Below, one piece after another: positions 8,675 through 16,993 of a stretch of DNA of 64,000 nt (positions within the stretch are counted from its first letter, which is position 1; each line of letters opens with the position of its first letter). This DNA is from Microbispora amethystogenes (GTDB lineage Bacteria; Actinomycetota; Actinomycetes; Streptosporangiales; Streptosporangiaceae). The notes under the pieces were generated by a model, which was not told the origin of the DNA, made no database searches, and was given only the letters and a program-made list of their open reading frames with translations. Where the stretch lies: NCBI RefSeq assembly GCF_016863015.1, contig NZ_BOOB01000030.1, positions 103,524 to 167,523 on the forward strand. The letters are read 5' to 3'. A program made the translations under genes and the position numbers.

Positions 8675-8704
8675 ATTATCCCGCCTCGGAGCTCAAAAAG
8701 GTAA
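8675..8704 (-). promoter_or_regulatory. Possible vegetative promoter for the DUF3117 gene
   Basis: Reading leftward, TTACCT (8699-8704) and GATAAT (8675-8680) are separated by 18 bases. The surrounding 60 bases are clearly richer in A and T than the genes beside them. It lies about 70 bases ahead of the DUF3117 start. Confidence 0.4.
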
Positions 8705-8784
8705 CGGCCCGGCTCCGGTAGGTGGATCAATGCACGCGTCGCACGCGTTGTCGGAGGGCGGGACGTGACCCCACACTGGGTGGC

Positions 8785-9555
8785 GTGAACGCCCGAGCCG
8801 CGCTTTTCGATCTCTATGGGGACCACCTCCGCACCCGTGGCGGCCGCGCCTCCGTGGCCGCGCTCGTACGGCTGCTCGCGCCGCTCGGCATCGCGGCGCC
8901 GGCCGTGCGCACCGCGATCTCCCGCATGGTCCGGCAGGGCTGGCTCGATCCCGTACGGCTCCCGCAGGGGCCGGGGTACGCCGTCACGCCGAAGGCCGAG
9001 CGCAGGCTCGACGACGCCGCGGCCCGGGTGTACCGCGGGGCCGACACCCCCTGGGACGGGCGGTGGCACGTCCTGGTGCTCGAACCGGTCAGGGACCGCG
9101 CGCGGCGCGAGCGCCTGCGCTCCGACCTCGCCTTCCTCGGGTACGCGCCGCTGTCCGAGACGACCTGGATCGGGCCGCGGCCGTCGCCCGAGCTCGACGC
9201 GCTGCGGATCCCCGGCCACTGGTTCGACGCGGCCTACGAGGGCGACGCGCGGAACCTGCTCGCCCGCGCGTGGGACCTGGACGCCATCGGCAGGGCGTAC
9301 GAGGAGTGGCTCGCCAGCGCGGCCGGCCTGGTCGGCTCCCTGCCGGAGGGCGCCCCGGACGACCAGGTCTTCGCGGTCCGCAGCGAACTGGTGCACGGCT
9401 GGCGCAACTTCCTGTTCCGCGACCCCGGCCTGCCCGCCGACCTGCTGCCGCCGGGCTGGCCGGGTGAGAAGGCCCGCGCGTTCTTCGACCATGAGGCCGC
9501 CCGGCTGCTGCCCGCCGCCGCCGCGTTCGTGGACCGCAACCTGGCCGCGAGCTGA
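8785..9555 (+). CDS. PaaX-family transcriptional regulator
   Basis: A 256-residue regulator. The N-terminal winged helix (LFDLYGDHL, then AVRTAISRMVRQGWLDPVRL) and the following domain (WHVLVLEPVRDRARRERLRSDLAFLGYAPLSETTWIGP) match the PaaX family, whose founding member represses phenylacetate degradation when phenylacetyl-CoA is absent. No paa catabolic genes are nearby, so the target is unknown. The reading frame is open to 8722, but the family alignment begins at VNARAALFDLYG, so GTG 8785 is chosen. It converges with tag. Confidence 0.88.
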   Translation: MNARAALFDLYGDHLRTRGGRASVAALVRLLAPLGIAAPAVRTAISRMVRQGWLDPVRLPQGPGYAVTPKAERRLDDAAARVYRGADTPWDGRWHVLVLEPVRDRARRERLRSDLAFLGYAPLSETTWIGPRPSPELDALRIPGHWFDAAYEGDARNLLARAWDLDAIGRAYEEWLASAAGLVGSLPEGAPDDQVFAVRSELVHGWRNFLFRDPGLPADLLPPGWPGEKARAFFDHEAARLLPAAAAFVDRNLAAS

Positions 9556-9558
9556 GAC

Positions 9559-9580
9559 CCGCGGCGGTCAGGCGCCGCGG
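9559..9580. terminator. Hairpin between convergent paaX-like gene and tag
   Basis: CCGCGGCG - GTCAGG - CGCCGCGG forms a perfect 8-bp GC stem spanning the tag stop codon, between two genes that end 12 bases apart. No T-run follows. It could terminate both transcripts. Confidence 0.4.
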
Positions 9581-10143
9581 AGGGTGGTGACGGCCTCGCG
9601 GACGTGGCAGTCGGCGACGTGGTCGTTGACCAGCCCGATGGCCTGCATCAGGGCGTACGCCGTGGTGGGCCCGACGAAGCGGAACCCGTTCTTCTTCAGC
9701 TCCTTGGCCAGTGCGACGGAGCCGGGGGTGCGGGCGGGGACGTCGGCGAGCGTGGCCGGGGCGACGCGCCCGGGCTCCTCGGCGTACCTCCACACGAGCT
9801 CCGACAGCCCGCCCGGCATCTCGGCGGCGGCCCGGGCGTTGGCGACCGCGGCCTCGATCTTGGCGCGGTTGCGCACGATGCCGGTGTCGGCGAGCAGACG
9901 CTCCACGTCCTCCTCGTCGAACGCCGCCACGGCGGGGATCGAGAACCCGGCGAACGCCTTGCGGAAGTTCTCCCGCTTGCGCAGGATCGTCAGCCACGAC
10001 AGGCCGGACTGGAACGCCTCCAGGGTGACCCGCTCGAAGACGAGGTCGTCGCCGCGGACCGGCCGGCCCCACTCCTCGTCGTGGTAGGCGACGTAGTCCG
10101 GCGTCGAACCCGCCCAGCCGCACCGGATCACCGCGGTCACCAT
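9568..10143 (-). CDS. tag: DNA-3-methyladenine glycosylase I
   Basis: A 191-residue protein that removes 3-methyladenine from DNA to start base excision repair. Family features: the N-terminal RCGWAG with YVAYHDEEWGRPV, the conserved FERVTLEAFQSGLSWLTILRKRENFR block, and KNGFRFVGPTTAYALMQAIGLVNDH in the helix-hairpin-helix part. The His and Cys residues of the C-terminal zinc snap (HVADCH) are visible. Start ATG 10143. It sits beside a small membrane protein gene, an order also seen around tagA in mycobacteria. Confidence 0.95.
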   Translation of the reverse strand: MVTAVIRCGWAGSTPDYVAYHDEEWGRPVRGDDLVFERVTLEAFQSGLSWLTILRKRENFRKAFAGFSIPAVAAFDEEDVERLLADTGIVRNRAKIEAAVANARAAAEMPGGLSELVWRYAEEPGRVAPATLADVPARTPGSVALAKELKKNGFRFVGPTTAYALMQAIGLVNDHVADCHVREAVTTLRGA

Positions 10144-10158
10144 GGGATCACCGCCGGG

Positions 10159-10632
10159 TCACCATGTCTCTTCGGCGTCGGAACGGTCGCCGTCCCCGCT
10201 CTCTCTGGCCCCGCTGTCTTTGACCGCCGCCACGGACACCTCGGGTTGGTCTCCGGTCTTGTCCTCTGCCTTCTCGCCGACCGCTTCGTGGGCCGGCCCA
10301 GTGCCCTCTTCGGGGGCCGCGTCGCGCGCCCGCGGCTGTCCGTACGCCAGTTCGGCCACCCGCTGCTCCAGCACGGCGATGCGGGTGTCCCGCTCCGCGA
10401 GCGCGATCGACACCCGGTTCAGGGTCTCGTCCACGGCATGGGTGCCGTAGCCCACGAGACTGATGGGAAGCCGGAGCGTCATCAGGTCGGTGGGGGTTAA
10501 CTCTCCGGCGGCGGGCAGGCCGAGCGGCGGCGCGTCGGAAGAGAACTCCGCCATCTCGCCTCCATGGCCCAACGAGACCATCACCACACACGCGATCACG
10601 GCGAGCCCGGCGATGACGAGTACGACCAGCAC
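10159..10632 (-). CDS. Small single-pass membrane protein with DivIVA-like segment
   Basis: A 157-residue protein with an N-terminal membrane helix (VLVVLVIAGLAVIACVVMVSL), then a short motif (LRLPISLVGYGTHAVDETLNRV) like the first helix of DivIVA/GpsB proteins, a short coiled coil (ALAERDTRIAVLEQRVAELAYG), and an acidic disordered tail. Proteins of this plan sit beside tag in actinobacteria. A role at the growing pole or septum is only an inference. The start is uncertain: GTG 10632 is chosen because it begins the hydrophobic segment, although no good ribosome binding site precedes it. Confidence 0.7.
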   Translation of the reverse strand: MLVVLVIAGLAVIACVVMVSLGHGGEMAEFSSDAPPLGLPAAGELTPTDLMTLRLPISLVGYGTHAVDETLNRVSIALAERDTRIAVLEQRVAELAYGQPRARDAAPEEGTGPAHEAVGEKAEDKTGDQPEVSVAAVKDSGARESGDGDRSDAEETW

Positions 10633-10676
10633 ATACGAATCGTGCCACAACTCGTGCGCGTGCGAGCATGGAAGGC

Positions 10677-10994
10677 ATGACGCTGGTGATCGGGCCGGAC
10701 GACCCGGCCGACCCGGAGTGGGCCGAGGCCGCCTCGCTGCCGGAGGTGTCCGCGCTGGTCCGGGCGGGGCGCACCGTCCTGGTGACGCTGCCGGAGGACG
10801 AGACCGAGGCGATCGCCGCCGCCGCGGCGTACGCCTGGGCGGGCGCGGGCGTCTTCCGGACCTCCCGCTCCGTGACCTACGACCCCGCGGCCTCCCACCC
10901 CGGCACCTCCCACCTCGTACGGCAGGCGCTCGACATGACCGAGGCCCTGCTGGGCCGCCGTCCCCCGGCCCTGACCCGTCGCGGCCTGGCCTGA
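10677..10994 (+). CDS. Hypothetical protein, weakly like the C-terminus of dihydropteroate synthase
   Basis: 105 residues, divergent from the membrane protein gene. TEAIAAAAAYAWAGAGVFRTS and SHLVRQALDMTEALLG recall the last strand and helix of the FolP barrel, where an R-x-H motif normally follows; here the active-site residues are absent. In mycobacteria folP2 sits in a similar place, so this may be a reduced relative. That is an inference. ATG 10677 is preceded by GGAAGGC; an ATG nine bases upstream is also possible. Confidence 0.65.
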   Translation: MTLVIGPDDPADPEWAEAASLPEVSALVRAGRTVLVTLPEDETEAIAAAAAYAWAGAGVFRTSRSVTYDPAASHPGTSHLVRQALDMTEALLGRRPPALTRRGLA

Positions 10995-11003
10995 GGCGCG
11001 CGC

Positions 11004-11588
11004 TCAGGGTGAGCTCTCGCCGAGTTCCTCTCCGGTGGGGCGCAGGTGCGGGACCCGCCGTTCGAGCAGGTCGAGCGCCTCGTCCACGGTGGTTGCCCAC
11101 GCGATCGCGTCGAAGGCGTCGGGCCGCAGGAAGCCCTGCTCGTACATGCCGTCGACCAGGACGCGCAGAGGACCGTAGAGCCCCCAGGGGTCGAGCACGA
11201 CCAGCGGCCGTTCGTGCATGCCGAGCACCCGGGACGTCCAGATCTCGAACAGCTCCTCCAGCGTGCCGATGCCCCCGGGAAGCACGAGGAAAGCGTCGGA
11301 CCTGGCGTCCATGACCCCCTTGCGCTCGCGCATGTCCGCGGTGACGATCAGCTCGTCGGAGTCGGTGTCGGCGATCTCGATGTCCACGAGCACCTGGGGG
11401 ATCACGCCGATCGTGTGGCCGCCGCCCGCGCGGACGGCCCGTGCGACCTCACCCATGCAGGAGACGACGGCGCCGCCGCTGACGAGGCCGTGGCCCCGGC
11501 GGGCCAGCTCCGTGCCGACCTCGCTGGCGAGGTCGGCGTACTTCCGGTCGATCCGCTGGCTGGACGAGCAGTAGACGCAGACGAACAC
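11004..11588 (-). CDS. LOG-family Rossmann protein (TIGR00730), cytokinin-activating type
   Basis: A 194-residue protein with the LOG signature PGGIGTLEELFEIWT and the upstream SGGAVVSCMGEVA. The family hydrolyses nucleoside 5'-monophosphates with N6-modified bases to free base and ribose phosphate. Start ATG 11588 with MFVCVYCSSSQ, the usual beginning. A second LOG gene lies nine bases upstream on the same strand, so the two are probably cotranscribed. Confidence 0.9.
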   Translation of the reverse strand: MFVCVYCSSSQRIDRKYADLASEVGTELARRGHGLVSGGAVVSCMGEVARAVRAGGGHTIGVIPQVLVDIEIADTDSDELIVTADMRERKGVMDARSDAFLVLPGGIGTLEELFEIWTSRVLGMHERPLVVLDPWGLYGPLRVLVDGMYEQGFLRPDAFDAIAWATTVDEALDLLERRVPHLRPTGEELGESSP

Positions 11589-11597
11589 GCCGACACC

Positions 11598-12338
11598 CTA
11601 CTCGCCGCGGCGGTCCGCCTCCATGATGGTCCGTACGGCCTCGTCGGGGTCGTCGGTGACCGAGACCAGCTCCACGTCCTGCGGGGAGATCTTGCCGGAC
11701 GCCATCAGGGTGTCGCGGATCCAGTCGATCAGCGGGGTCCAGAAGGCGACGCCCATCATGATCACCGGGAACGAGGTCACCTTCCGCGTCTGGACCAGCG
11801 TCAGCGCCTCGAACAGCTCGTCGAGCGTGCCGAACCCGCCGGGCAGGGCCACGAACCCGCTGGCGTACTTCACGAACATGGTCTTGCGGACGAAGAAGTA
11901 GCGGAACTCGATGCCGAGGTCGACGTAGTCGTTGAGCCGCTGCTCGTGCGGCAGTTCGATGCCGAGGCCCACCGAGACGCCGCCCGCCTCCAGCGCGCCG
12001 CGGTTGGCCGCCTCCATCACCCCGGGGCCGCCGCCGGTGATCACCGCGTATCCCGCCTTGGCGAGCGCCGCGCCGACCTTCACCCCGAGTTCGTACTCCG
12101 CGGTGTCGGGTCCGGTGCGGGCCGACCCGAAGACGGTCACGGCCGGGGGGAGGTCGGCAAGGGCGCCGAAGCCCTCCACGAACTCCGACTGGATGCGCAG
12201 GACCCGCCAGGGGTCCTCGTGCAGCCAGCCGGTGGGGCCCCGGCGGTCGAGCAGGCGCTGGTCGTGGGTGGATTCGGGGACGAGGCCGCCGCGAACCAGC
12301 GACGGGCCCTGCCGGCGTTCGGGTCGGGAGTAGTTCAT
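11598..12338 (-). CDS. LOG-family Rossmann protein (TIGR00730), second copy
   Basis: A 246-residue paralogue of the LOG protein downstream. It has TVFGSARTGPDTAEYELG, GGGPGVMEAANRGAL and the signature LPGGFGTLDELFEALTL. It is about 50 residues longer at the N-terminus (PERRQGPSLVRGGLVPE), typical of the class next to dapE in actinobacteria. ATG 12338 is chosen because the family begins here; the frame runs open to 12518 with no family similarity. A long hairpin lies 120 bases upstream, between this gene and dapE. Confidence 0.9.
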   Translation of the reverse strand: MNYSRPERRQGPSLVRGGLVPESTHDQRLLDRRGPTGWLHEDPWRVLRIQSEFVEGFGALADLPPAVTVFGSARTGPDTAEYELGVKVGAALAKAGYAVITGGGPGVMEAANRGALEAGGVSVGLGIELPHEQRLNDYVDLGIEFRYFFVRKTMFVKYASGFVALPGGFGTLDELFEALTLVQTRKVTSFPVIMMGVAFWTPLIDWIRDTLMASGKISPQDVELVSVTDDPDEAVRTIMEADRRGE

Positions 12339-12456
12339 GCCCGTCACGCTAACGGCCGTCGTCGGGAGGGGCGAAAAAATCTTGAGTGAAATCTTGGCGG
12401 GAGGGAACCGGTCGTCGCCGAGGCTCCGTCTAAGAAACGAGGGTGCTGCTCGGGAC

Positions 12457-12502
12457 GAAAGTGGCTTTCCCCGCCAAATGGCCGGCGAGGAAAGCCACTT
12501 TC
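12457..12502. terminator. Long perfect hairpin between dapE and the LOG gene
   Basis: GAAAGTGGCTTTCC (12457-12470) pairs exactly with GGAAAGCCACTTTC (12489-12502). The stem continues inward through CGCC/GGCG with one non-Watson-Crick position, giving about 19 pairs and an 8-base loop. There is no clear T-run. It lies downstream of dapE, so a terminator is the simplest reading; an mRNA-processing or protein-binding site is also possible. Confidence 0.6.
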
Positions 12503-12567
12503 TTCTGTCTGTCCCCAAAACCCTGTCTGCGCCCGGAACCCCTGGTCACCGCACCTGTCGGCGGCCC

Positions 12568-13629
12568 CTAGAGGGGCCCGGTGAGCCACTCCGTCATCCG
12601 CCGCTCGCTTTCGGCGATTCGCGCCAGGCTCACGTTCTCCCCCGCCGTGTGCGCGATGTCGGGGTTGCCCGGACCGCAGTTGACGGCGGGCATGCCCAGG
12701 GCGGAGAAACGCGCGACGTCGGTCCAGCCCAGCTTGGCCCGGGGCGTGCCGCCGATCGCGGCGGCGAACGCCGCGGCGACCGGGTCGGTCAGACCCGGCC
12801 GCGCGCCGGGCGAGCCGTCGGTGAGCCGTACGTCGAAGCCGTCGAACACCTCGCACACGTGCGCGAACGCCTCCTCGATCGTCCGGTCGGGGGCGAAGCG
12901 GTAGTTGACGGTCACCACGCACTCGTCGGGGATGACGTTGCCGGCCACCCCGCCGCGCACGCCGACCGCGTTGAGCCCCTCCCGGAACTGGAGGCCGTCC
13001 ACAAGCGGGCTGCGCGGTTCGTACCGGACCAGCCGGTCCAGGACCGGCGCGATCCCATGGATGGCGTTGACGCCCTCCCAGGAGCGGGCGCTGTGCGCCC
13101 GGACGCCCTTCACCGTGATCTCGGCGCGCAGCGTGCCCTGGCAGCCGCCCTCGATGAGGCCGTCGGTCGGCTCCATGACGACCGCGAAGTCGCCGGCGAG
13201 CCACTCGGGGTGGGTGCGGGTGAGCCGCAGCAGCCCGCTGCGCTCGGCCTCGATCTCCTCGCAGTCGTAGAAGACGAAGGTCAGGTCGCGGTTCGGCGCG
13301 GCCAGCAGGCAGAGCTTGAGCTGCACCGCCACCCCGCTCTTCATGTCGGAGGTGCCGCAGCCGTACAGCACGCCGTCCTCGGTCCGGCTCGGCAGGTTCC
13401 CCGCCACCGGGACCGTGTCGATGTGCCCGGCGATCACCACGCGCTCGGCCCGGCCGAGATCGGTCCGCGCCACCACCGCGTCGCCGTCCCGCAGCACGGT
13501 CAGGTGGGGCAGGGCGCGGAGGGCCTCCTCGATCGCGTCGGCCAGCGCCTTCTCCGCGCCGCTCACCGACTCGATGTCCACCAGCCGCGCCGTCAGCGCG
13601 CCCACGTCCTCGGCAAGGTCAAGTCGCAT
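12568..13629 (-). CDS. dapE: Succinyl-diaminopimelate desuccinylase
   Basis: A 353-residue M20-family metallopeptidase that hydrolyses N-succinyl-LL-diaminopimelate in lysine and peptidoglycan precursor synthesis. Metal ligands are visible in [10 protein letters not shown] (His, Asp), [11 protein letters not shown] (Asp), and YDCEEIEAE (Glu pair), then VVMEPTDG. The dimerisation lid follows ([22 protein letters not shown]). ATG 13629 begins [21 protein letters not shown] as in the family; GGGAGG lies close in front. dapC lies 1.5 kb upstream on the same strand, so this is a partly clustered dap pathway. Confidence 0.95.
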   Translation of the reverse strand: MRLDLAEDVGALTARLVDIESVSGAEKALADAIEEALRALPHLTVLRDGDAVVARTDLGRAERVVIAGHIDTVPVAGNLPSRTEDGVLYGCGTSDMKSGVAVQLKLCLLAAPNRDLTFVFYDCEEIEAERSGLLRLTRTHPEWLAGDFAVVMEPTDGLIEGGCQGTLRAEITVKGVRAHSARSWEGVNAIHGIAPVLDRLVRYEPRSPLVDGLQFREGLNAVGVRGGVAGNVIPDECVVTVNYRFAPDRTIEEAFAHVCEVFDGFDVRLTDGSPGARPGLTDPVAAAFAAAIGGTPRAKLGWTDVARFSALGMPAVNCGPGNPDIAHTAGENVSLARIAESERRMTEWLTGPL

Positions 13630-13640
13630 GCCTCCCGACC

Positions 13641-14456
13641 TTACGCCACCTGGACGGCGTCGGTGGGCTTGGCGCCGGTGGGCTTGGCCTCCTTGCGCCA
13701 GCCGTCGTGCCCGGCGGCCGCCGTCCAGGCCACCCCCTCGAACCGCACCTCGCGCAGGCCGTACTTCTGAGCGTGGGCGACGTACCACGCGGCGACCAGC
13801 CAGCCGCGCTTGCCGGCGGCCTCGGCGCCGAGCGCCCGTACGAGCTGCTTTCGGGCCGTCTCGGGCTGCGGCTTGACCGGCTTGGCGGGCGGCGGATACC
13901 AGCAGTGGACGGCCTGCGGGACCCGCCCGGTGAACGCCGCGGAGAGGATCTTGGCGGACTGCTCGTGCTCGGCGTAGGCCGAGCCGTCGGCGGAGCGCTG
14001 CACGGCCTGGGCGGCGTCGTGCAGCGGGATGGTCCGGTAGTGCTTCACCTTCTCCAGGGCGGTGAAGAACTTGCGGGTCGCGTAGACCGGGTCCTGCAAC
14101 TGCTCGGGCGTCCCCCAGCCCTGTGAGGGCCGCTGCTGGAAGACCCCGACCGAGTCGCGGTCTCCGTACGGGAGATTGGCCAGCTTGGACTCCTGGATCG
14201 CGGTGACGTAGGCGATCTGGAGGGCGCGCTCGGGCAGTTTGCGCCGGGCGGCGACGGCGGCGACGGTGGCGGCCACCTGGGCCTGCTCGATGTCGATGTC
14301 GAGCGTGCCCTCGGGGGTCTTCACGAGGCAGTGCTCCCCGAGCGCGAAGGGCTCGGTCCGCTTCAGCAGGTGATAGGCGCCGTAGTAGATCGCCCCGCCG
14401 AGCAGGGCGACGATGACCACGACGGTCACGACTGGTTTGGTAAGGCGCCGTTCCAC
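13641..14456 (-). CDS. Membrane-anchored hypothetical protein with lysozyme-like region
   Basis: 271 residues. A membrane helix near the N-terminus ([19 protein letters not shown]) is followed by an extracytoplasmic domain with [42 protein letters not shown] split over two short stretches, which recalls lytic transglycosylase/lysozyme folds. The glutamate in AIQESKL is in the expected place for the catalytic acid. Actinobacteria carry many such proteins annotated only as hypothetical. GTG 14456 is chosen because GGTAGG lies nine bases ahead and the hydrophobic segment starts soon after. It lies 11 bases upstream of dapE and may be cotranscribed with it. Confidence 0.75.
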   Translation of the reverse strand: MERRLTKPVVTVVVIVALLGGAIYYGAYHLLKRTEPFALGEHCLVKTPEGTLDIDIEQAQVAATVAAVAARRKLPERALQIAYVTAIQESKLANLPYGDRDSVGVFQQRPSQGWGTPEQLQDPVYATRKFFTALEKVKHYRTIPLHDAAQAVQRSADGSAYAEHEQSAKILSAAFTGRVPQAVHCWYPPPAKPVKPQPETARKQLVRALGAEAAGKRGWLVAAWYVAHAQKYGLREVRFEGVAWTAAAGHDGWRKEAKPTGAKPTDAVQVA

Positions 14457-14478
14457 GATCCAGAACCTACCCCGGTGA

Positions 14479-15129
14479 TCAGGGCAGTCGTTCCGCGCGG
14501 ACGGAGCCGGGGGTGAGGGGGCGGGCGTACGCCGCCTCCCACTGGCCGCCCTGCACACGCTGGAACGACAGAAGGCGGCCGTCACTCGCGCGGTAGTCGG
14601 CGAAGTCGAGCAGCCCGCGCTCGGGCAGGCCCGTCCTCCCCTCGGACCGGAAGGCGGCGGTGCCGCGCTCGATCGGGGAGAACTCGACGCCGTCGACGAT
14701 CAGCATGTGCTTGGCCGGCACCATCCCCTGGGTCGGCACGTCGGTCCACAGCAGGACCTCCAGGTGGGACGGCTCACCCCCCGGGCCCGGCCGTTCCGCG
14801 ACCGACAACCAGTTGTCGTAGCGGCGGGCGCCCTCGTCGAGGAGGTAGTCGGTCCACTGCTCGCCCTGCACCGCGCAGTGCACCGCGCCGACGGCCCGGT
14901 AGCGGGCGGCCTCGACGTAGACCGTGTCCCCCACCTTGATCGTGCGGGGGTCGAAGTAGTCGGGGTCGGACGCGAGGTCCCGCGCCGGCGACTCTCCCGG
15001 GGCGGCGGGCGGGGTGCGCACGGGCTGACGCGTACGGCTGCGCCGGCTCGCCGCCACCACAGCCGTCACGACACCCAGCAGGACGACGACCGTGACGAGG
15101 CCCAGCACGATCACGGTCATTGTCGTCAT
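14479..15129 (-). CDS. DUF4178-domain membrane protein
   Basis: 216 residues. An N-terminal membrane helix (MTVIVLGLVTVVVLLGVVTAVV) is followed by a linker and a domain of about 150 residues with KVGDTVYVEAARYRAVGAV, WTDYLLDEGARRYDNWLSV and FADYRASDGRLLSFQR, which match DUF4178. Function unknown. ATG 15129 gives a product beginning with the helix; the frame is open far upstream into dapC but without similarity. It starts 11 bases after the dapC stop, so the two are probably one operon. Confidence 0.82.
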   Translation of the reverse strand: MTTMTVIVLGLVTVVVLLGVVTAVVAASRRSRTRQPVRTPPAAPGESPARDLASDPDYFDPRTIKVGDTVYVEAARYRAVGAVHCAVQGEQWTDYLLDEGARRYDNWLSVAERPGPGGEPSHLEVLLWTDVPTQGMVPAKHMLIVDGVEFSPIERGTAAFRSEGRTGLPERGLLDFADYRASDGRLLSFQRVQGGQWEAAYARPLTPGSVRAERLP

Positions 15130-15140
15130 GGCGCGCGATC

Positions 15141-16220
15141 CTACTGGAGGCGGCTGACCGCCGCATCGACGCGCTCGTCGGTGGCGGTGATCGCGACGCG
15201 GACGTGTCCACGCCCGGCGTCGCCGTAGAACTCGCCCGGCGCGACGAGGATGCCCCGGCTCGCCAGCGCGCGCACCTGGTCCCAGCAGTCCTCGCCGTTG
15301 GCGGCCCACAGGTAGAGCCCGGCCTCGGAGTGCTCCACCCGCCAGCCCGCCCGTTCCAGCGCGGGACGCAGCACCGCCCTGCGGCGGGCGTACCGCTCCC
15401 GCTGCTCGTCGGCGTGCGCGTCGTCGTCCAGCGCGGCCGTCATCGCGGCCTGCACCGGAGCGGGCACGATCATGCCCGCGTGCTTGCGCACCTCGAGCAG
15501 CCGCCGTACGAGCCGGGGGTCGCCGGCGACGAACCCCGCGCGGTATCCGGCGAGGTTCGACCGCTTCGACAGCGAGTGGACCGCGAGCAGCCCCTCGTGC
15601 GAGCCCTCGCACACGTCCGGATGGAGGACCGACAGCGGCTCGTCCTCCCAGCCGAGCTCGATGTAGCACTCGTCGGAGGCGACGACCGCGCCGCGCTCCC
15701 GCGCCCACGCGACCACCTTGCGCAGGTGCTCGGCGGGCAGGACCCGTCCCGTGGGGTTGGACGGCGAGTTCACCCAGACGAGCGGCACCCGCTCGGGCCC
15801 CAGCGAGAGCAGCCCGTCGGTCGCGTACGGCTCGGCTCCGGCGAGCCTGGCCCCCACGTCGTAGGTGGGATAGGCGAGCGCGGGAAAGACCACCCGCTCC
15901 CCCGGCCGCACGCCGAGCAGCGTCGGCAGCCAGGCCACCAGTTCCTTCGTGCCTATCGTCGGCAGGACGTCCGCGGGGTCGACGACGACCCCGTGCCGCC
16001 GCCGAAGCCAGCCCGCGGCCGCCTCACGCAACCGCGGCGTGCCGTACGTCAGGGGATAACCGGGGCTGTCGGCGGCGGCGGAGAGCGCCTGGCGGGCGAC
16101 GGGGGGAACCGGATCGACCGGCGTGCCGACCGACAGGTCGACGATCCCGCCGGGATGCGCCCGCGCCAGCTCCTGGTACGGCGCCAGCCGGTCCCATGGA
16201 AAGTCGGGCAACGCGATCAA
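15141..16220 (-). CDS. dapC: Succinyldiaminopimelate aminotransferase
   Basis: A 359-residue class I/II PLP-dependent aminotransferase. SNPTGRVLPAEHLRKV, SDECYIELGW and the PLP-lysine stretch HSLSKRSNLAGYRAGFVAGD are all present, with R at the usual carboxylate-binding position near the end. It transaminates N-succinyl-2-amino-6-ketopimelate in the dap pathway. The start is uncertain: TTG 16220 begins LIALPDFPWDRL with a G-rich site ahead. The order ferredoxin-dapC matches other actinobacteria, including mycobacteria. Confidence 0.9.
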   Translation of the reverse strand: MIALPDFPWDRLAPYQELARAHPGGIVDLSVGTPVDPVPPVARQALSAAADSPGYPLTYGTPRLREAAAGWLRRRHGVVVDPADVLPTIGTKELVAWLPTLLGVRPGERVVFPALAYPTYDVGARLAGAEPYATDGLLSLGPERVPLVWVNSPSNPTGRVLPAEHLRKVVAWARERGAVVASDECYIELGWEDEPLSVLHPDVCEGSHEGLLAVHSLSKRSNLAGYRAGFVAGDPRLVRRLLEVRKHAGMIVPAPVQAAMTAALDDDAHADEQRERYARRRAVLRPALERAGWRVEHSEAGLYLWAANGEDCWDQVRALASRGILVAPGEFYGDAGRGHVRVAITATDERVDAAVSRLQ

Positions 16221-16270
16221 AGGAAATCCCCCAGTCGTCACGGAGCGGGCCCGCGAGGGTCGGTGACTCT

Positions 16271-16597
16271 TTAGTGTTCCTCGCTCTGCGGCGGAAGCGC
16301 CGCGACCACCGGGTGGTCCTTGTTGATCTTTCCGACCTTCGAGGCGCCGCCGGGCGAGCCCAGCTCCTCGAAGAAGTCGACGTTGGCCTTGTAGAAGTCC
16401 TTCCACTGCTCGGGAAGGTCATCTTCGTAGAAGATCGCCTCCACGGGGCAGACCGGCTCACACGCCCCGCAGTCCACACACTCGTCGGGGTGGATGTAGA
16501 GCATGCGTTCGCCCTCGTAGATGCAATCGACGGGGCACTCCTCGATGCACGCCTTGTCCAGGACGTCCACGCAAGGCTGCGCGATGACGTACGTCAC
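16271..16597 (-). CDS. fdxA: Seven-iron ferredoxin (FdxA/FdxC type)
   Basis: A 108-residue ferredoxin. The first cluster motif is [17 protein letters not shown] (a 3Fe-4S-type spacing), the second is [16 protein letters not shown] (4Fe-4S). The acidic C-terminus ([14 protein letters not shown]) is typical of the actinobacterial 7Fe form. GTG 16597 starts TYVIAQPC in agreement with the family. It lies directly upstream of dapC. The electron partner is not in this window. Confidence 0.93.
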   Translation of the reverse strand: MTYVIAQPCVDVLDKACIEECPVDCIYEGERMLYIHPDECVDCGACEPVCPVEAIFYEDDLPEQWKDFYKANVDFFEELGSPGGASKVGKINKDHPVVAALPPQSEEH

Positions 16598-16694
16598 CTC
16601 GGGCTCCTTCTGGGTTGCACGGCTCGACCGCGGGTTGCTAGCCCTAGTATTGCGGTGCCTGCCTACCAGCCGGAACAGGAGGGGGGCAATCGTC

Positions 16695-16928
16695 GTGGCC
16701 CCTAAGACCGGAGCCCGTCTCGTCGTCGCGATCACCCCTGCCGACGTGGGCGAACGCGTGACCACCCGGCGCAGGGATCCAGGTGGGTACCGGGACGCCG
16801 TCGGCGTGTTGGAATCCTGGCGCGACGGCGTGCTCACCGTACGGAAACGGGACGGAAGCCTCGTCGAGATCGCCGAGGAGACCCTCGCCGCCGCCAAGGT
16901 CGTGCCGCCCGCCCGTCGGATGAGGTAA
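16695..16928 (+). CDS. Small protein like the SH3-type N-terminal domain of Rv0428c-type acetyltransferases
   Basis: 77 residues from GTG 16695, which has GGAGGGGGG eight bases ahead. [27 protein letters not shown] and [19 protein letters not shown] look like the SH3-like barrel that precedes a GNAT domain in Rv0428c-type proteins, but no acetyltransferase follows: the next gene is a lipoprotein. It could be a stand-alone domain or the remnant of a longer gene. The family link is from memory of the pattern and needs a profile search. Confidence 0.6.
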   Translation: MAPKTGARLVVAITPADVGERVTTRRRDPGGYRDAVGVLESWRDGVLTVRKRDGSLVEIAEETLAAAKVVPPARRMR

Positions 16929-16993
16929 TCAGGCGGCAATCCCGCAGCGTGCCGCCTCGACCGGCCGCGGCGGCGGGGCGGAGCATACGCGAC

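Noticed and set aside
14479..15708. 409-codon frame extending the DUF4178 protein back into dapC
   Set aside because: The extension is an Arg/Gly-rich shadow of dapC. The protein starts naturally at ATG 15129 with its membrane helix.
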